This document shows positions 19,511-30,338 of a stretch of DNA of 50,108 bases, piece after piece. Origin of the DNA: Pseudomonadota bacterium (lineage in GTDB: Bacteria; Pseudomonadota; Gammaproteobacteria; Burkholderiales; Burkholderiaceae_C). The translations under genes and the position numbers were made by a program. Within the stretch, counting starts at the first letter, position 1. Every line of letters starts with the position of its first letter. The notes below the pieces were generated by a model, which searched no databases, was not told the DNA's origin, and was given only the letters and a program-made list of their open reading frames with translations. The stretch spans positions 1-50,108 of the forward strand of contig CAUJHQ010000142.1 in assembly GCA_963204815.1 (NCBI GenBank), written 5' to 3'.

Positions 19511-20209
19511 GTGGTCAAGCGCGTCGTCGCGGTGGGGTTCGGGTTCGCGTTCACGGCCGTATCGGCCGTGGCGCAGACCGCTGCGCCGCCGCCCGACCGC
19601 GCCGCGATGGAGCGCGCGCTGCAGCAGGCCGACGGGCCGAAGCGCCGCATTCTCGAAGCGGCGCGCCTGAAGGCCGGACCGCCGACCCCGACGCCCGCGC
19701 CGACGCCGGTGGCCGCTGCGCCCACCCCGCCGAGTGCGCCGGTCGCCCGTGTCGAGGCGCCCGCCGCGCCGCCGGTGCAGGCGCCGGAGACCGAGATCGT
19801 CGTCGTCATCACGATGCCGCCCGGCATCGACCCGGTGGACGTGCCGGCGCCGGCCCGCGTCGGTTCGGTGGCGGTGGTGGCGCCGCCCGAGGCCGAACCG
19901 CCGCGGCCACGCCTGCTCGACCTGCCGCCGGCGCCGCCGGCCCCGCCGGCCCCGCTGGCGCCGCCGCGCCTGGTGTCGATGGCCGAGCCGGAAGTGCCGG
20001 CACGCCTGTTCCGGCGTGGCGGCGGTCGCGTGGAGTTGCTGGTGGACGTGCTGATCGACACCGACGGCAGCGTGAAGAGTGCCGTCGTGATCACGTCGAG
20101 CAATGCCGATGCCGACGAACCGGTGCTCGACGCCGTGCGCCGCTGGCGCTACGAACCGCAGCCGGCGGCGCGGCCGCACCAGGTGCGGCTGGTGGTGTCG
20201 CCGCCCTGA
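19511..20209 (+). CDS. TonB C-terminal domain protein with signal peptide
   Basis: A 232-residue protein if started at the GTG at 19511, which follows AAGGG. The first 21 residues then read as a signal peptide (VKRVVAVGFGFAFTAVSAVA) likely cleaved before QTAAPP. The middle is Pro/Ala-rich (about 55-160). The last 80 residues form a TonB-like C-terminal domain (RRGGGRVELLVDVLIDTDGSV, then EPVLDAVRRWRYEPQP). Classical TonB keeps an uncleaved membrane anchor and works with ExbBD; here the anchor looks cleavable and no exbBD is near. It may be a periplasmic TonB-domain protein of another function. An upstream ATG at 19469 is possible but has no Shine-Dalgarno sequence. Confidence 0.8.
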   Translation: MVKRVVAVGFGFAFTAVSAVAQTAAPPPDRAAMERALQQADGPKRRILEAARLKAGPPTPTPAPTPVAAAPTPPSAPVARVEAPAAPPVQAPETEIVVVITMPPGIDPVDVPAPARVGSVAVVAPPEAEPPRPRLLDLPPAPPAPPAPLAPPRLVSMAEPEVPARLFRRGGGRVELLVDVLIDTDGSVKSAVVITSSNADADEPVLDAVRRWRYEPQPAARPHQVRLVVSPP

Positions 20210-20228
20210 CGCGGCGCACTGCGGCGCC

Positions 20229-20938
20229 TCAGCGCGCGAGCACCTCGAACGCGCGGTCCATGCCGCCGTCGGTGATCGAGATCATGGCCTGCTCGCGCAC
20301 GGCCGGCTTCGGATGGTAGGCGATCGACAGGCCGGCCACGCTCATCATCGGCAGGTCGTTCGCGCCGTCTCCGACCGCGATCGACTGCGCGGGGTCGATG
20401 CCCATCAGCTCGATCACCTCCAGCAGCACGCGCTGCTTCTCGCGCCCGTCGACGATGTCGCCCCAGGGGCGATCGAACAGCGTGCCGGTGAGCTTGCCGT
20501 TCGCCACGCCCAGGGTGTTGGCGCGCGCGAAGTCGAGCCCGAGGCGGCGCCGCACCCGTTCGCTGAAGAAGGTGAAGCCGCCGCTGATGAGCAGCGTCTT
20601 CAGGCCGGCGGCCTGGCAGGCGCGCACGAAGGTCTCGACGCCGGGGTTCAGCTGCAGGCGCTCGTCGTACACGCGCTGCAGCGCCGCTTCGCTGACGCCG
20701 GCCAGCAGCGCGACGCGGCGGCGCAGGCTGTCCTTGTAGTCGGCGATCTCGCCGCGCATCGCCGCTTCGGTGATCTCGGCCACCTCGGACTTGCGGCCGA
20801 CGACGGCGGCGATCTCGTCGACGCACTCGATGTTGATCAGCGTCGAGTCCATGTCGAAGGCGACGAGCTTGAACTCGGCCAGGCGCAGCGGCGGCGTGAA
20901 GCCGCGCACCCACAGGCCCGGGCTGAACTCCGTCGCGC

Positions 20939-20942
<4 letters not shown>
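20229..20942 (-). CDS. serB: phosphoserine phosphatase
   Basis: A 237-residue HAD-family phosphatase that makes serine from O-phosphoserine, the last step of serine synthesis. The nucleophile and acid are D30 and D32 (VAFDMDSTLI). ISGGFTFF is motif II, and AVGDGANDLPMM is the metal-binding motif. It lacks the N-terminal ACT-like extension of E. coli SerB, as in many betaproteobacteria. Its ATG overlaps the mfd stop by 4 nt, so it is probably translated from the mfd message. Confidence 0.96.
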
Positions 20943-24382
<3,440 letters not shown>

Positions 24383-24392
24383 GAAGAGGCGG

Positions 24393-24402
24393 ATTCTAGA
24401 AT
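24393..24402. promoter_or_regulatory. palindromic shared -10 between divergent mfd and ispD
   Basis: ATTCTAGAAT is its own reverse complement and holds TAGAAT on both strands. TAGAAT ends 6 nt before the ispD ATG and 10 nt before the mfd ATG. Neither gap contains a Shine-Dalgarno sequence. The two promoters would exclude each other and give leaderless or nearly leaderless messages. No good -35 is visible on either side. Confidence 0.5.
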
Positions 24403-24408
24403 TCGGCG

Positions 24409-25095
24409 ATGACGAACCCTTCGCGCTGCTTTGCCCTCGTGCCCTGCGCCGGTGTCGGCACGCGCGCCGGCGCAGGCGGGCCCAAGCAGTACGCCCGTGT
24501 CGGCGGGCGCCCGGTGGTGGGCCACACGCTGGCGGCGCTGGGCGGCGTGACCCGCATCGAGAACACGCTGGTGGTGCTTTCACCCGAGGACGCCGAGTTC
24601 GAAGCGCACGTGCCGGGTTTCGCCGGCTGGGTGGCGCGCTGCGGTGGCGACACGCGCGCCGCCACGGTGACCAACGGCCTGGCCGAACTGCGCGCCCGCG
24701 GCGTGCGCGAGCACGACTGGGTGCTCGTGCACGACGCCGCGCGCTGCCTGGTGCGGCCGGCCTGGGTCGATGCGCTGATCGACGCCTGCCTGCCCGACGG
24801 CGTCGGCGGCCTGCTGGCGCTGCCGCTGGCCGACACGCTGAAGGCAGAGGAAGGCGGCCGCGTCGCCGCCACCGTGCCGCGCGAACACAAGTGGGCGGCG
24901 CAGACGCCGCAGATGTTCCGCCTGGGCCTGCTGGAGCGTGCGCTGCGCGAAGCCGGCGCCGGCGTGACCGATGAATCGAGCGCTGTCGAAGCGCTCGGCC
25001 TGGCGCCGCGGCTGGTGCCCGGCGCGCTGGAGAATCTGAAGCTCACCTGGCCGGCCGATTTCGCGCTTGCCGAACGCCTTCTGGAGACCCGATGA
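24409..25095 (+). CDS. ispD: 2-C-methyl-D-erythritol 4-phosphate cytidylyltransferase
   Basis: A 228-residue protein of the MEP isoprenoid pathway that joins CTP and methylerythritol phosphate. The nucleotide-binding N-terminus [26 protein letters not shown] shows the family GxGxR-x-KQY pattern. The [10 protein letters not shown] segment and the late [13 protein letters not shown] motif are also present. It overlaps ispF by 4 nt (ATGA at 25092-25095), the common ispDF order. The ATG at 24409 is exactly where transcription from the TAGAAT element should begin. Confidence 0.97.
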   Translation: MTNPSRCFALVPCAGVGTRAGAGGPKQYARVGGRPVVGHTLAALGGVTRIENTLVVLSPEDAEFEAHVPGFAGWVARCGGDTRAATVTNGLAELRARGVREHDWVLVHDAARCLVRPAWVDALIDACLPDGVGGLLALPLADTLKAEEGGRVAATVPREHKWAAQTPQMFRLGLLERALREAGAGVTDESSAVEALGLAPRLVPGALENLKLTWPADFALAERLLETR

Positions 25096-25586
25096 ACCTG
25101 CCCCTCCTGCGTGTCGGCGAAGGCTGGGACACGCACCAGCTCGTCACCGGCCGCCCGCTCGTGCTGGGCGGCGTGACCATCCCGCACACGCACGGCCTGC
25201 TGGGCCACAGCGATGCGGACGCGCTGCTGCACGCCATCACCGATGCGCTGTTCGGCGCCGCCGGGCTGGGCGACATCGGACGCCACTTCCCCGACACCGA
25301 CGCCGCCTTCAAGGGCGCCGACTCGGCCGTGCTGCTGGCCGAGGCGGCGCGCCGCGTGCGTGCCGAAGGCTGGCAGATCGCCAACGTCGACAGCACCATC
25401 GTGGCCCAGGCACCGAAGATGGCGCCGCACATCGGCGCCATGCGCGAGCGCATCGCCGTCGTGCTGCGGCTGCCCGCGGACGCCGTCAACGTGAAGGCGA
25501 AGACGGCCGAGAAGATGGGTCCGGTGGGCGAGGGCCGTGCGATCGAGACGCGCGCGGTCTGCCTGCTGCTGAAGCCGGCGCCCTGA
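25092..25586 (+). CDS. ispF: 2-C-methyl-D-erythritol 2,4-cyclodiphosphate synthase
   Basis: A 164-residue trimeric enzyme of the MEP pathway, the usual length. The metal ligands are D13, H15 (GWDTHQL) and H47 (DADALLHAI). [20 protein letters not shown] and [17 protein letters not shown] are the family signatures for substrate binding. It is translationally coupled to ispD. Its stop codon abuts the stop of the convergent histidine kinase gene with no base between. Confidence 0.98.
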   Translation: MNLPLLRVGEGWDTHQLVTGRPLVLGGVTIPHTHGLLGHSDADALLHAITDALFGAAGLGDIGRHFPDTDAAFKGADSAVLLAEAARRVRAEGWQIANVDSTIVAQAPKMAPHIGAMRERIAVVLRLPADAVNVKAKTAEKMGPVGEGRAIETRAVCLLLKPAP

Positions 25587-25596
25587 TCAGGGCGCC
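25577..25596. terminator. perfect 20-bp palindrome centred on abutting stop codons of ispF and the kinase gene
   Basis: The 10-bp arm GGCGCCCTGA is followed directly by its reverse complement. The axis falls exactly between the ispF stop (25584-25586) and the convergent kinase stop (25587-25589). There is no T tract. It may serve both genes as a 3' end structure. Confidence 0.45.
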
Positions 25597-26915
25597 CGGC
25601 GAAGCCGGATGTGCGCCAGCAGCCCGCCGTCGGGCGCGTTCGTGAGCTCCAGGCTGCCGCCCATGCGCTGCATCGCCTTGTCGACGATGGCCAGGCCGAG
25701 GCCGGCGCCAGTGGCGGCGGTGCGTGCGGCGTCGCCGCGGAAGAACGGCGTGGTCAGCTGCGAGAGCTTCTCGGTCGGCACGCCGGGGCCGTGGTCGCGC
25801 ACGCTGACGATGACCCAGGGCCCCGTGCGCACGTACGACACGCTGACCTCCGCCACGCCGGTGTTGGTGCCGCGGCCGTAGCGGCGCGCGTTCTCGAACA
25901 GGTTGCTGAAGACGCGGCCGAGCTCCACCTCGTCGGCCAGCACCTTGAGGTCGATCGCCACGCGCGAGGTGATCTTGATCTGCGTCGGGTCGCGGAAGCC
26001 CGCCGCCTCGCGGTCGATCAGCTGCGACACGTGCACCGGGCGCAGCTGCGTTTCGCCCGGGCGCGCGTAGTCCATGAACTTGTCGATGATGGCGTCGAGC
26101 TGGTCGATGTCCATCGCCATGTTGCGCTTGGCTTCCTCGTCGCTGACGCTCATCTCGGTCTCGAGGCGTAGGCGCGCCAGCGGCGTGCGCAGGTCGTGGC
26201 TGATGCCGGCGAGCATCACCGCGCGGTCTTCCTCGACGCGCGCGAGCTCGCGCGCCATGCGGTTGAAGCCCATGTTGACCTCGCGGATCTCGCTCGTCAG
26301 CGTGTTCTCGTCGAGGCGCGAATCGAGGTCGCCCTCGCGGATGCGGCTGGCCGCGAACGACAGCTGCTTGAGCGGCCGGTTGATCAGCCGCGCGATCGCC
26401 ACCGAGCCCACCAGCGTGGCCAGCAGCGCGATGCCGATCCACGCGAACCAGGTGTAGCCGGTGAGCGGGCCGCTCTGCGCCGCTTCGGCCTGCAGCCAGT
26501 ACTGGTCGCGCTCGATCGAGAAGCTCACCCACAGGCCGCCCTGGCCGTTGACGCTGCGGGCGACCTCGGTGTCCGGGCCCATCACGGCACGCAGCTCGCG
26601 GCTGACGCGGCGCGTGAAGCGGTCGACCTCGAAGGGCTCGATCCTGTCGGCGGGCTCGCGCGGGGTGACGCGGATCGAACCCTGCTGGCCCATGCCCTTG
26701 ACGAGGGCGACGCGGTTGATGCCGTCGGCCTGCTTGAGCGCGCCGCGCGTCAGGTTCACCAGGCCGGCGATCTGCGCCGCTTCCTGCACCGCCCGCGGCT
26801 CGAACTCGAGCGCGCGCAGGGTCTGCACCCAGGCAAAGACGCCGCCCGCCAGCAGGATCGCCAGCAGGCAGAACGTGCGCCAGAACAGGCTCAACGCGAT
26901 CGTCTTGCGCGCCAT
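25587..26915 (-). CDS. envZ: EnvZ-type sensor histidine kinase
   Basis: A 442-residue inner-membrane kinase. TM1 is residues about 8-30, a periplasmic part of about 120 residues follows, and TM2 is about 154-177. The HAMP domain (INRPLKQLSFAASRIREGDL) leads to the phosphoacceptor H240 in AGISHDLRTPLARL. The ATPase domain has the N box (SNLFENARRYG), DHGPGVP and ATGAGLGLAIV. It lies 73 bp after an OmpR-type regulator gene on the same strand, its evident partner. The layout and the short SHDLRTPLARLRLE dimerisation motif fit EnvZ/RisS. The signal sensed is unknown. Confidence 0.9.
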   Translation of the reverse strand: MARKTIALSLFWRTFCLLAILLAGGVFAWVQTLRALEFEPRAVQEAAQIAGLVNLTRGALKQADGINRVALVKGMGQQGSIRVTPREPADRIEPFEVDRFTRRVSRELRAVMGPDTEVARSVNGQGGLWVSFSIERDQYWLQAEAAQSGPLTGYTWFAWIGIALLATLVGSVAIARLINRPLKQLSFAASRIREGDLDSRLDENTLTSEIREVNMGFNRMARELARVEEDRAVMLAGISHDLRTPLARLRLETEMSVSDEEAKRNMAMDIDQLDAIIDKFMDYARPGETQLRPVHVSQLIDREAAGFRDPTQIKITSRVAIDLKVLADEVELGRVFSNLFENARRYGRGTNTGVAEVSVSYVRTGPWVIVSVRDHGPGVPTEKLSQLTTPFFRGDAARTAATGAGLGLAIVDKAMQRMGGSLELTNAPDGGLLAHIRLRRAP

Positions 26916-26988
26916 GAGTCCCCATCATGCCCGGGCGCGCGGCCCGGGCCCCTCCGTGAAACCGCTTCTTGTGCGTTCTTTGCGGTCT

Positions 26989-27726
26989 TCAGCTCGCGCC
27001 GTCCGGCACGAAGACGTAGCCGACGCCCCACACCGTCTGGATGTAGCGCGGCTGCGCCGGGTCGGGTTCGAGCATCTTGCGCAGGCGGCTGATCTGCACG
27101 TCCAGGCTGCGGTCGAAGGGCTCGAACTCGCGGCCGCGCGCCAGCTGCGCGAGCTTGTCGCGGCTGAGCGGCTGGCGCGGGTGGCGCACCAGCGCCTTCA
27201 GCATGCTGAACTCGCCGGTGGTCAGCGCGATCTGCTCGCCGTTCTTCGAGAGCCGGCGCAGGCTGAGGTCGAACTCGAAGGGCCCGAAGGTGACGACCTG
27301 CGGTTCCTTGCTCGGCGCGCCCGGCGCTTCCGGCGCCGGGCGGCGGCGCAGCACGGCGTGGATGCGCGCCAGCAGTTCGCGCGGGTTGAAGGGCTTGGGC
27401 AGGTAGTCGTCGGCGCCGACCTCGAGGCCGACGATGCGGTCGACGTCTTCCACCTTGGCGGTCAGCATGATGATCGGCGTGGCGTCGTTCGCGGCGCGCA
27501 GCCGACGACAGATCGACAGGCCGTCCTCGCCGGGCAGCATGAGGTCGAGCACGATCAGGTCGACGGTGTCGCGCGTCAGCACGCGGTTGAGCGCCTTCGA
27601 GTCTTCGGCCAGCAGGACCTCGAAACCCTCCTGCGACAGGTAGCGGCGCAGCAGGTCCCGGATGCGGGCGTCGTCGTCGACGACGACGATGCGGTCGGCG
27701 CGGGCGTTGGTGGCAGGTGGGGTCAT
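26989..27726 (-). CDS. ompR: OmpR-family response regulator
   Basis: A 245-residue regulator. The receiver has the acidic pocket D17-D19 (VVVDDDARIR), phosphoacceptor D61 (IVLDLMLPGEDG) and the conserved switch Lys in YLPKPFNPREL. The C-terminal winged helix has LTTGEFSMLKALV and the recognition region RSLDVQISRLRKML, ending IQTVWGVGYVFVPD. The sequence is very close to OmpR/RisA. The ATG at 27726 follows GGGAG. It is probably cotranscribed with the downstream kinase gene. Confidence 0.93.
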   Translation of the reverse strand: MTPPATNARADRIVVVDDDARIRDLLRRYLSQEGFEVLLAEDSKALNRVLTRDTVDLIVLDLMLPGEDGLSICRRLRAANDATPIIMLTAKVEDVDRIVGLEVGADDYLPKPFNPRELLARIHAVLRRRPAPEAPGAPSKEPQVVTFGPFEFDLSLRRLSKNGEQIALTTGEFSMLKALVRHPRQPLSRDKLAQLARGREFEPFDRSLDVQISRLRKMLEPDPAQPRYIQTVWGVGYVFVPDGAS

Positions 27727-27914
27727 CGGCACTCCCGAATTTGTAACAGCCGCATGGTACGGGCCGTTTGCCGGGGAAACGCCGGGATCGGACCGCGCCT
27801 GACCCAATGTTACAAGTCTTGCGGCGGCCCTGGCCCGGTGGCAGGTCAACCGGCGCATTGCATCACGCGCTGCCTGGAGCAGGCGATAGTTGCCACCCGA
27901 GAAAGGATTTCCGA
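27727..27914. promoter_or_regulatory. divergent intergenic region of ompR and the SIMPL gene
   Basis: No gene is seen in these 188 bp. TTGTAAC (27741-27747) and GTTACAA (27810-27816) form a widely spaced inverted pair; GTAAC is a core element of OmpR sites, so autoregulation is possible. GATAGT (27885-27890) is a likely -10 for the SIMPL gene, followed by AAAGGA before its ATG. Confidence 0.4.
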
Positions 27915-28622
27915 ATGTCGCGACTTTCCATGATCTTCCTGGTGGCGCTGGCCGCACCGGCGCTGGCGCAGACGCCGGCGACCGTGCCCGTGGCGCCGCC
28001 CCAGAACGTCGTCTCGCTCAGCGCCAGCGCCAGCGTCGAGGTCACGAAGGATGTGCTGAGCGTCGTCTTCGCCACCAGCCGCGACGGTGCCGATGCGGCG
28101 GTGGTGCAGGCGCAGCTCAAGTCCGCCGTCGACGCCGTGCTGGGCGAGGCGCGCAAGATCGCCCGGCCGGGCCAGGTCGAGGTGCAGACCGGCAACTTCG
28201 CGCTCTACCCGCGCTATGCGCCCAAGGGCGGGCTCAACGGCTGGCAGGGCAGCGCCGAGGTCGTCGTCGAGGGCAAGGACATCGCGGCCATCGCCGCGCT
28301 GGCCGGGCGGGTGCAGGCGATGCCGGTCGCGCGGGTGGCGTTCTCGCTCTCGCGCGAGGCGCGCGAGAAGGTCGACGCCGACGTCACCGCGATGGCCATC
28401 GCGCGCTTCCGTGCCCGTGCCGATTTCGTTGCCAAGCAGCTTGGCTTCGTCGGCTGGTCGATCCGCGAGATCGCGGTGAACACCGAGCAGCCGCCCGCCG
28501 GCGTGCCGATGATGCGCTTGCAGGCCAGCCGGGCTGCCGCCGACGAGGCGCTGCCGGTCGAGGCCGGCAAGGCCACGGTGACGGCCAGCGTCAGCGGCAG
28601 CGTGCAGCTGGCGGTGCGCTGA
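27915..28622 (+). CDS. periplasmic SIMPL-domain (DUF541) protein
   Basis: A 235-residue protein. A signal peptide (residues 1 to about 18, ending APALA) precedes a SIMPL/DUF541 domain with the typical start VVSLSASASVEVTKDVLSVVFATSRDG, a middle QVQTGNFALYPRY-like segment, and an end of beta-strand ATVTASVSGSVQLAV. Family members are periplasmic or outer-membrane proteins of poorly defined role; some are linked to stress resistance. AAAGGA precedes the ATG at 27915. It is divergent from ompR and convergent with bdhA (3 bp between stops). Confidence 0.9.
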   Translation: MSRLSMIFLVALAAPALAQTPATVPVAPPQNVVSLSASASVEVTKDVLSVVFATSRDGADAAVVQAQLKSAVDAVLGEARKIARPGQVEVQTGNFALYPRYAPKGGLNGWQGSAEVVVEGKDIAAIAALAGRVQAMPVARVAFSLSREAREKVDADVTAMAIARFRARADFVAKQLGFVGWSIREIAVNTEQPPAGVPMMRLQASRAAADEALPVEAGKATVTASVSGSVQLAVR

Positions 28623-28625
28623 GGC

Positions 28626-29396
28626 TCACTGGGCGGTCCAGCCGCCGTCCATCGCCCAGGCCACGCCGAGCACGTTGCCGGCCGCGGCGCTGCACAGGAA
28701 GACCGCCAGCTCGGCCAGCTGCTCGGGCGTCGTGAAGCGCAGCGAGGGCTGCTTCTCGCCGAGCAGCGCGCGCTCGGCCTCGGCCACCGGGATGCCGGCG
28801 GCCGCCGCGCGGGCGTCGATCTGCTTCTGCACCAGCGGGGTCAGCACCCAGCCCGGGCAGATGGCGTTGACCGTGACGCCGCTCGTCGCGCATTCGAGCG
28901 CGCTGGCCTTCGTCAGGCCGACGATGCCGTGCTTGGCCGCCACGTAGGCGCTCTTGCCGGCCGAGGCCACGAGGCCGTGCGCCGAGGCGATGTTGATCAC
29001 GCGCCCCCAGCCGCGCTGCTTCATCGCCGGCAGCGCCAGGCGCATCGTGTGGAAGGCCGAGCTGAGGTTGATGGCGATGATCGCGTCCCAGCGCTCGACC
29101 GGGAAGTCCTCCACCGTGGCCACGTGCTGGATGCCGGCGTTGTTCACCAGGATGTCCGGGCCGCCGAGCTTGGCGCTGCACTCGCGCATCATGGCCTCGA
29201 TCTCGGCCGGCTTGCTCATGTCGGCGCCGTGGTAGGCCACTTCGGCACCGGTGGCGCGCACCTGCGCGATGGCGCCGTCGACGTCGCCGAAGCCGTTCAG
29301 CATGACCTTCGCGCCCTGCTTGGCCAGCGCCAGCGCCATGCCCAGGCCGATGCCGCTGGTGGAGCCGGTGACGAGGGCGGTTTTTCCTTGCAGCAT
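28626..29396 (-). CDS. bdhA: 3-hydroxybutyrate dehydrogenase (short-chain dehydrogenase)
   Basis: A 256-residue SDR enzyme that oxidises 3-hydroxybutyrate to acetoacetate with NAD+, in polyhydroxybutyrate breakdown. The cofactor motif is TGSTSGIG (10-17). NNAG is present, and the catalytic triad is S138, Y151, K155 (NIASAHG, SAYVAAKHG). The C-terminal GVAWAMDGGWTAQ is the hallmark end of bacterial 3-hydroxybutyrate dehydrogenases. GGAAGG precedes the ATG. A GATAAT hexamer (29439 to 29434) is a probable -10. The gene phaR, also of this pathway, is 18 kb away. Confidence 0.95.
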   Translation of the reverse strand: MLQGKTALVTGSTSGIGLGMALALAKQGAKVMLNGFGDVDGAIAQVRATGAEVAYHGADMSKPAEIEAMMRECSAKLGGPDILVNNAGIQHVATVEDFPVERWDAIIAINLSSAFHTMRLALPAMKQRGWGRVINIASAHGLVASAGKSAYVAAKHGIVGLTKASALECATSGVTVNAICPGWVLTPLVQKQIDARAAAAGIPVAEAERALLGEKQPSLRFTTPEQLAELAVFLCSAAAGNVLGVAWAMDGGWTAQ

Positions 29397-29459
29397 GGGA
29401 GATCCTTCCGGTGGGATTGATACGATGGCCCGGATTATCGGGACCACGCTGACCGCACC

Positions 29460-30338
29460 ATGACCGCACCTGCCGAGCCACGCCTGAACTTCGTCCAATG
29501 CCTGGGTGCGCGTGGCCTGCACCGCATGGCTTACTGGGAATGGGGCGACGCCGCCAACCCGCGCGTGCTGGTCTGCGTGCACGGCCTGTCGCGCCAGGGG
29601 CGCGATTTCGACACGCTGGCGCGCGACCTCTCTTCGCACTACCGCGTCGTCTGCCCGGACGTCGTCGGCCGCGGCCGCAGCGACCGCCTGGCCGACCCGA
29701 TGGGCTACGCCATCCCGGCCTACGTGGCCGACATGGTCACGCTGCTGGCGCGCCTGAACGCCGACACGGTGCACTGGGTCGGCACGTCGATGGGCGGACT
29801 CATCGGCCTTGCGCTCGCCAGCCTGCCGGGCTCGCCGGTGGCGCGTCTGGTGCTGAACGACGTCGGCCCGACGATCCAGCCCGAGGCGCTGGCGCGCATC
29901 GGCACCTACCTCGGCCTGCCGGTGCGTTGGAAGACGCTGGACGAGGCCGCCGACGCGCTGTGGGCCATCTCGCAGGGCTTCGGCCCGCACACGCGCGAGC
30001 AGTGGCTCGAACTCACGCGCCCGCAGCTGGTGGACGACGGCGAGGGCGGCTTCAAGCCGCACTACGACCCGGCCATCGCCGTGCCCTTCCGCGCCATCAC
30101 GCCGGAGATCGCCGCCGCCGGCGAACGCGGGCTCTGGGCCGCGTACGACAGCCTGAAGATCCCCACGCTGCTGCTGCGCGGCGCGCAGAGCGACCTGCTG
30201 TCGCCGGCCACCGCGCAGGCGATGGCCGGGCGCGGCCCGAAGGCGCGCCTGGTCGAGTTCGCCGGCGTCGGCCATGCGCCGATGCTCGTGCAGCCCGAAC
30301 AGCGCCAGGCCGTGCGCGAGTTCCTGCTGGCGACATGA
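29460..30338 (+). CDS. alpha/beta hydrolase
   Basis: A 292-residue alpha/beta-fold hydrolase. The oxyanion HG motif is VCVHGLSRQG, the nucleophile elbow is GTSMGG (S110), the likely acid is the Asp of GAQSDLLS, and the catalytic His is in GVGHAPML. VVGRGRSDRL is the common second loop. The substrate is not evident; esters or small lipids are possible. The stop overlaps the relA ATG by 4 nt, so the two are coupled. No good Shine-Dalgarno sequence precedes the ATG at 29460. The nearest -10-like hexamer is TACGAT at 29421-29426, giving a leader of about 28 nt. Confidence 0.9.
   Translation: MTAPAEPRLNFVQCLGARGLHRMAYWEWGDAANPRVLVCVHGLSRQGRDFDTLARDLSSHYRVVCPDVVGRGRSDRLADPMGYAIPAYVADMVTLLARLNADTVHWVGTSMGGLIGLALASLPGSPVARLVLNDVGPTIQPEALARIGTYLGLPVRWKTLDEAADALWAISQGFGPHTREQWLELTRPQLVDDGEGGFKPHYDPAIAVPFRAITPEIAAAGERGLWAAYDSLKIPTLLLRGAQSDLLSPATAQAMAGRGPKARLVEFAGVGHAPMLVQPEQRQAVREFLLAT

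Noticed and set aside
24383..24583. N-terminal extension of mfd of 67 residues
   Set aside because: It overlaps ispD and lacks family similarity; the ATG at 24382 gives the normal Mfd start.
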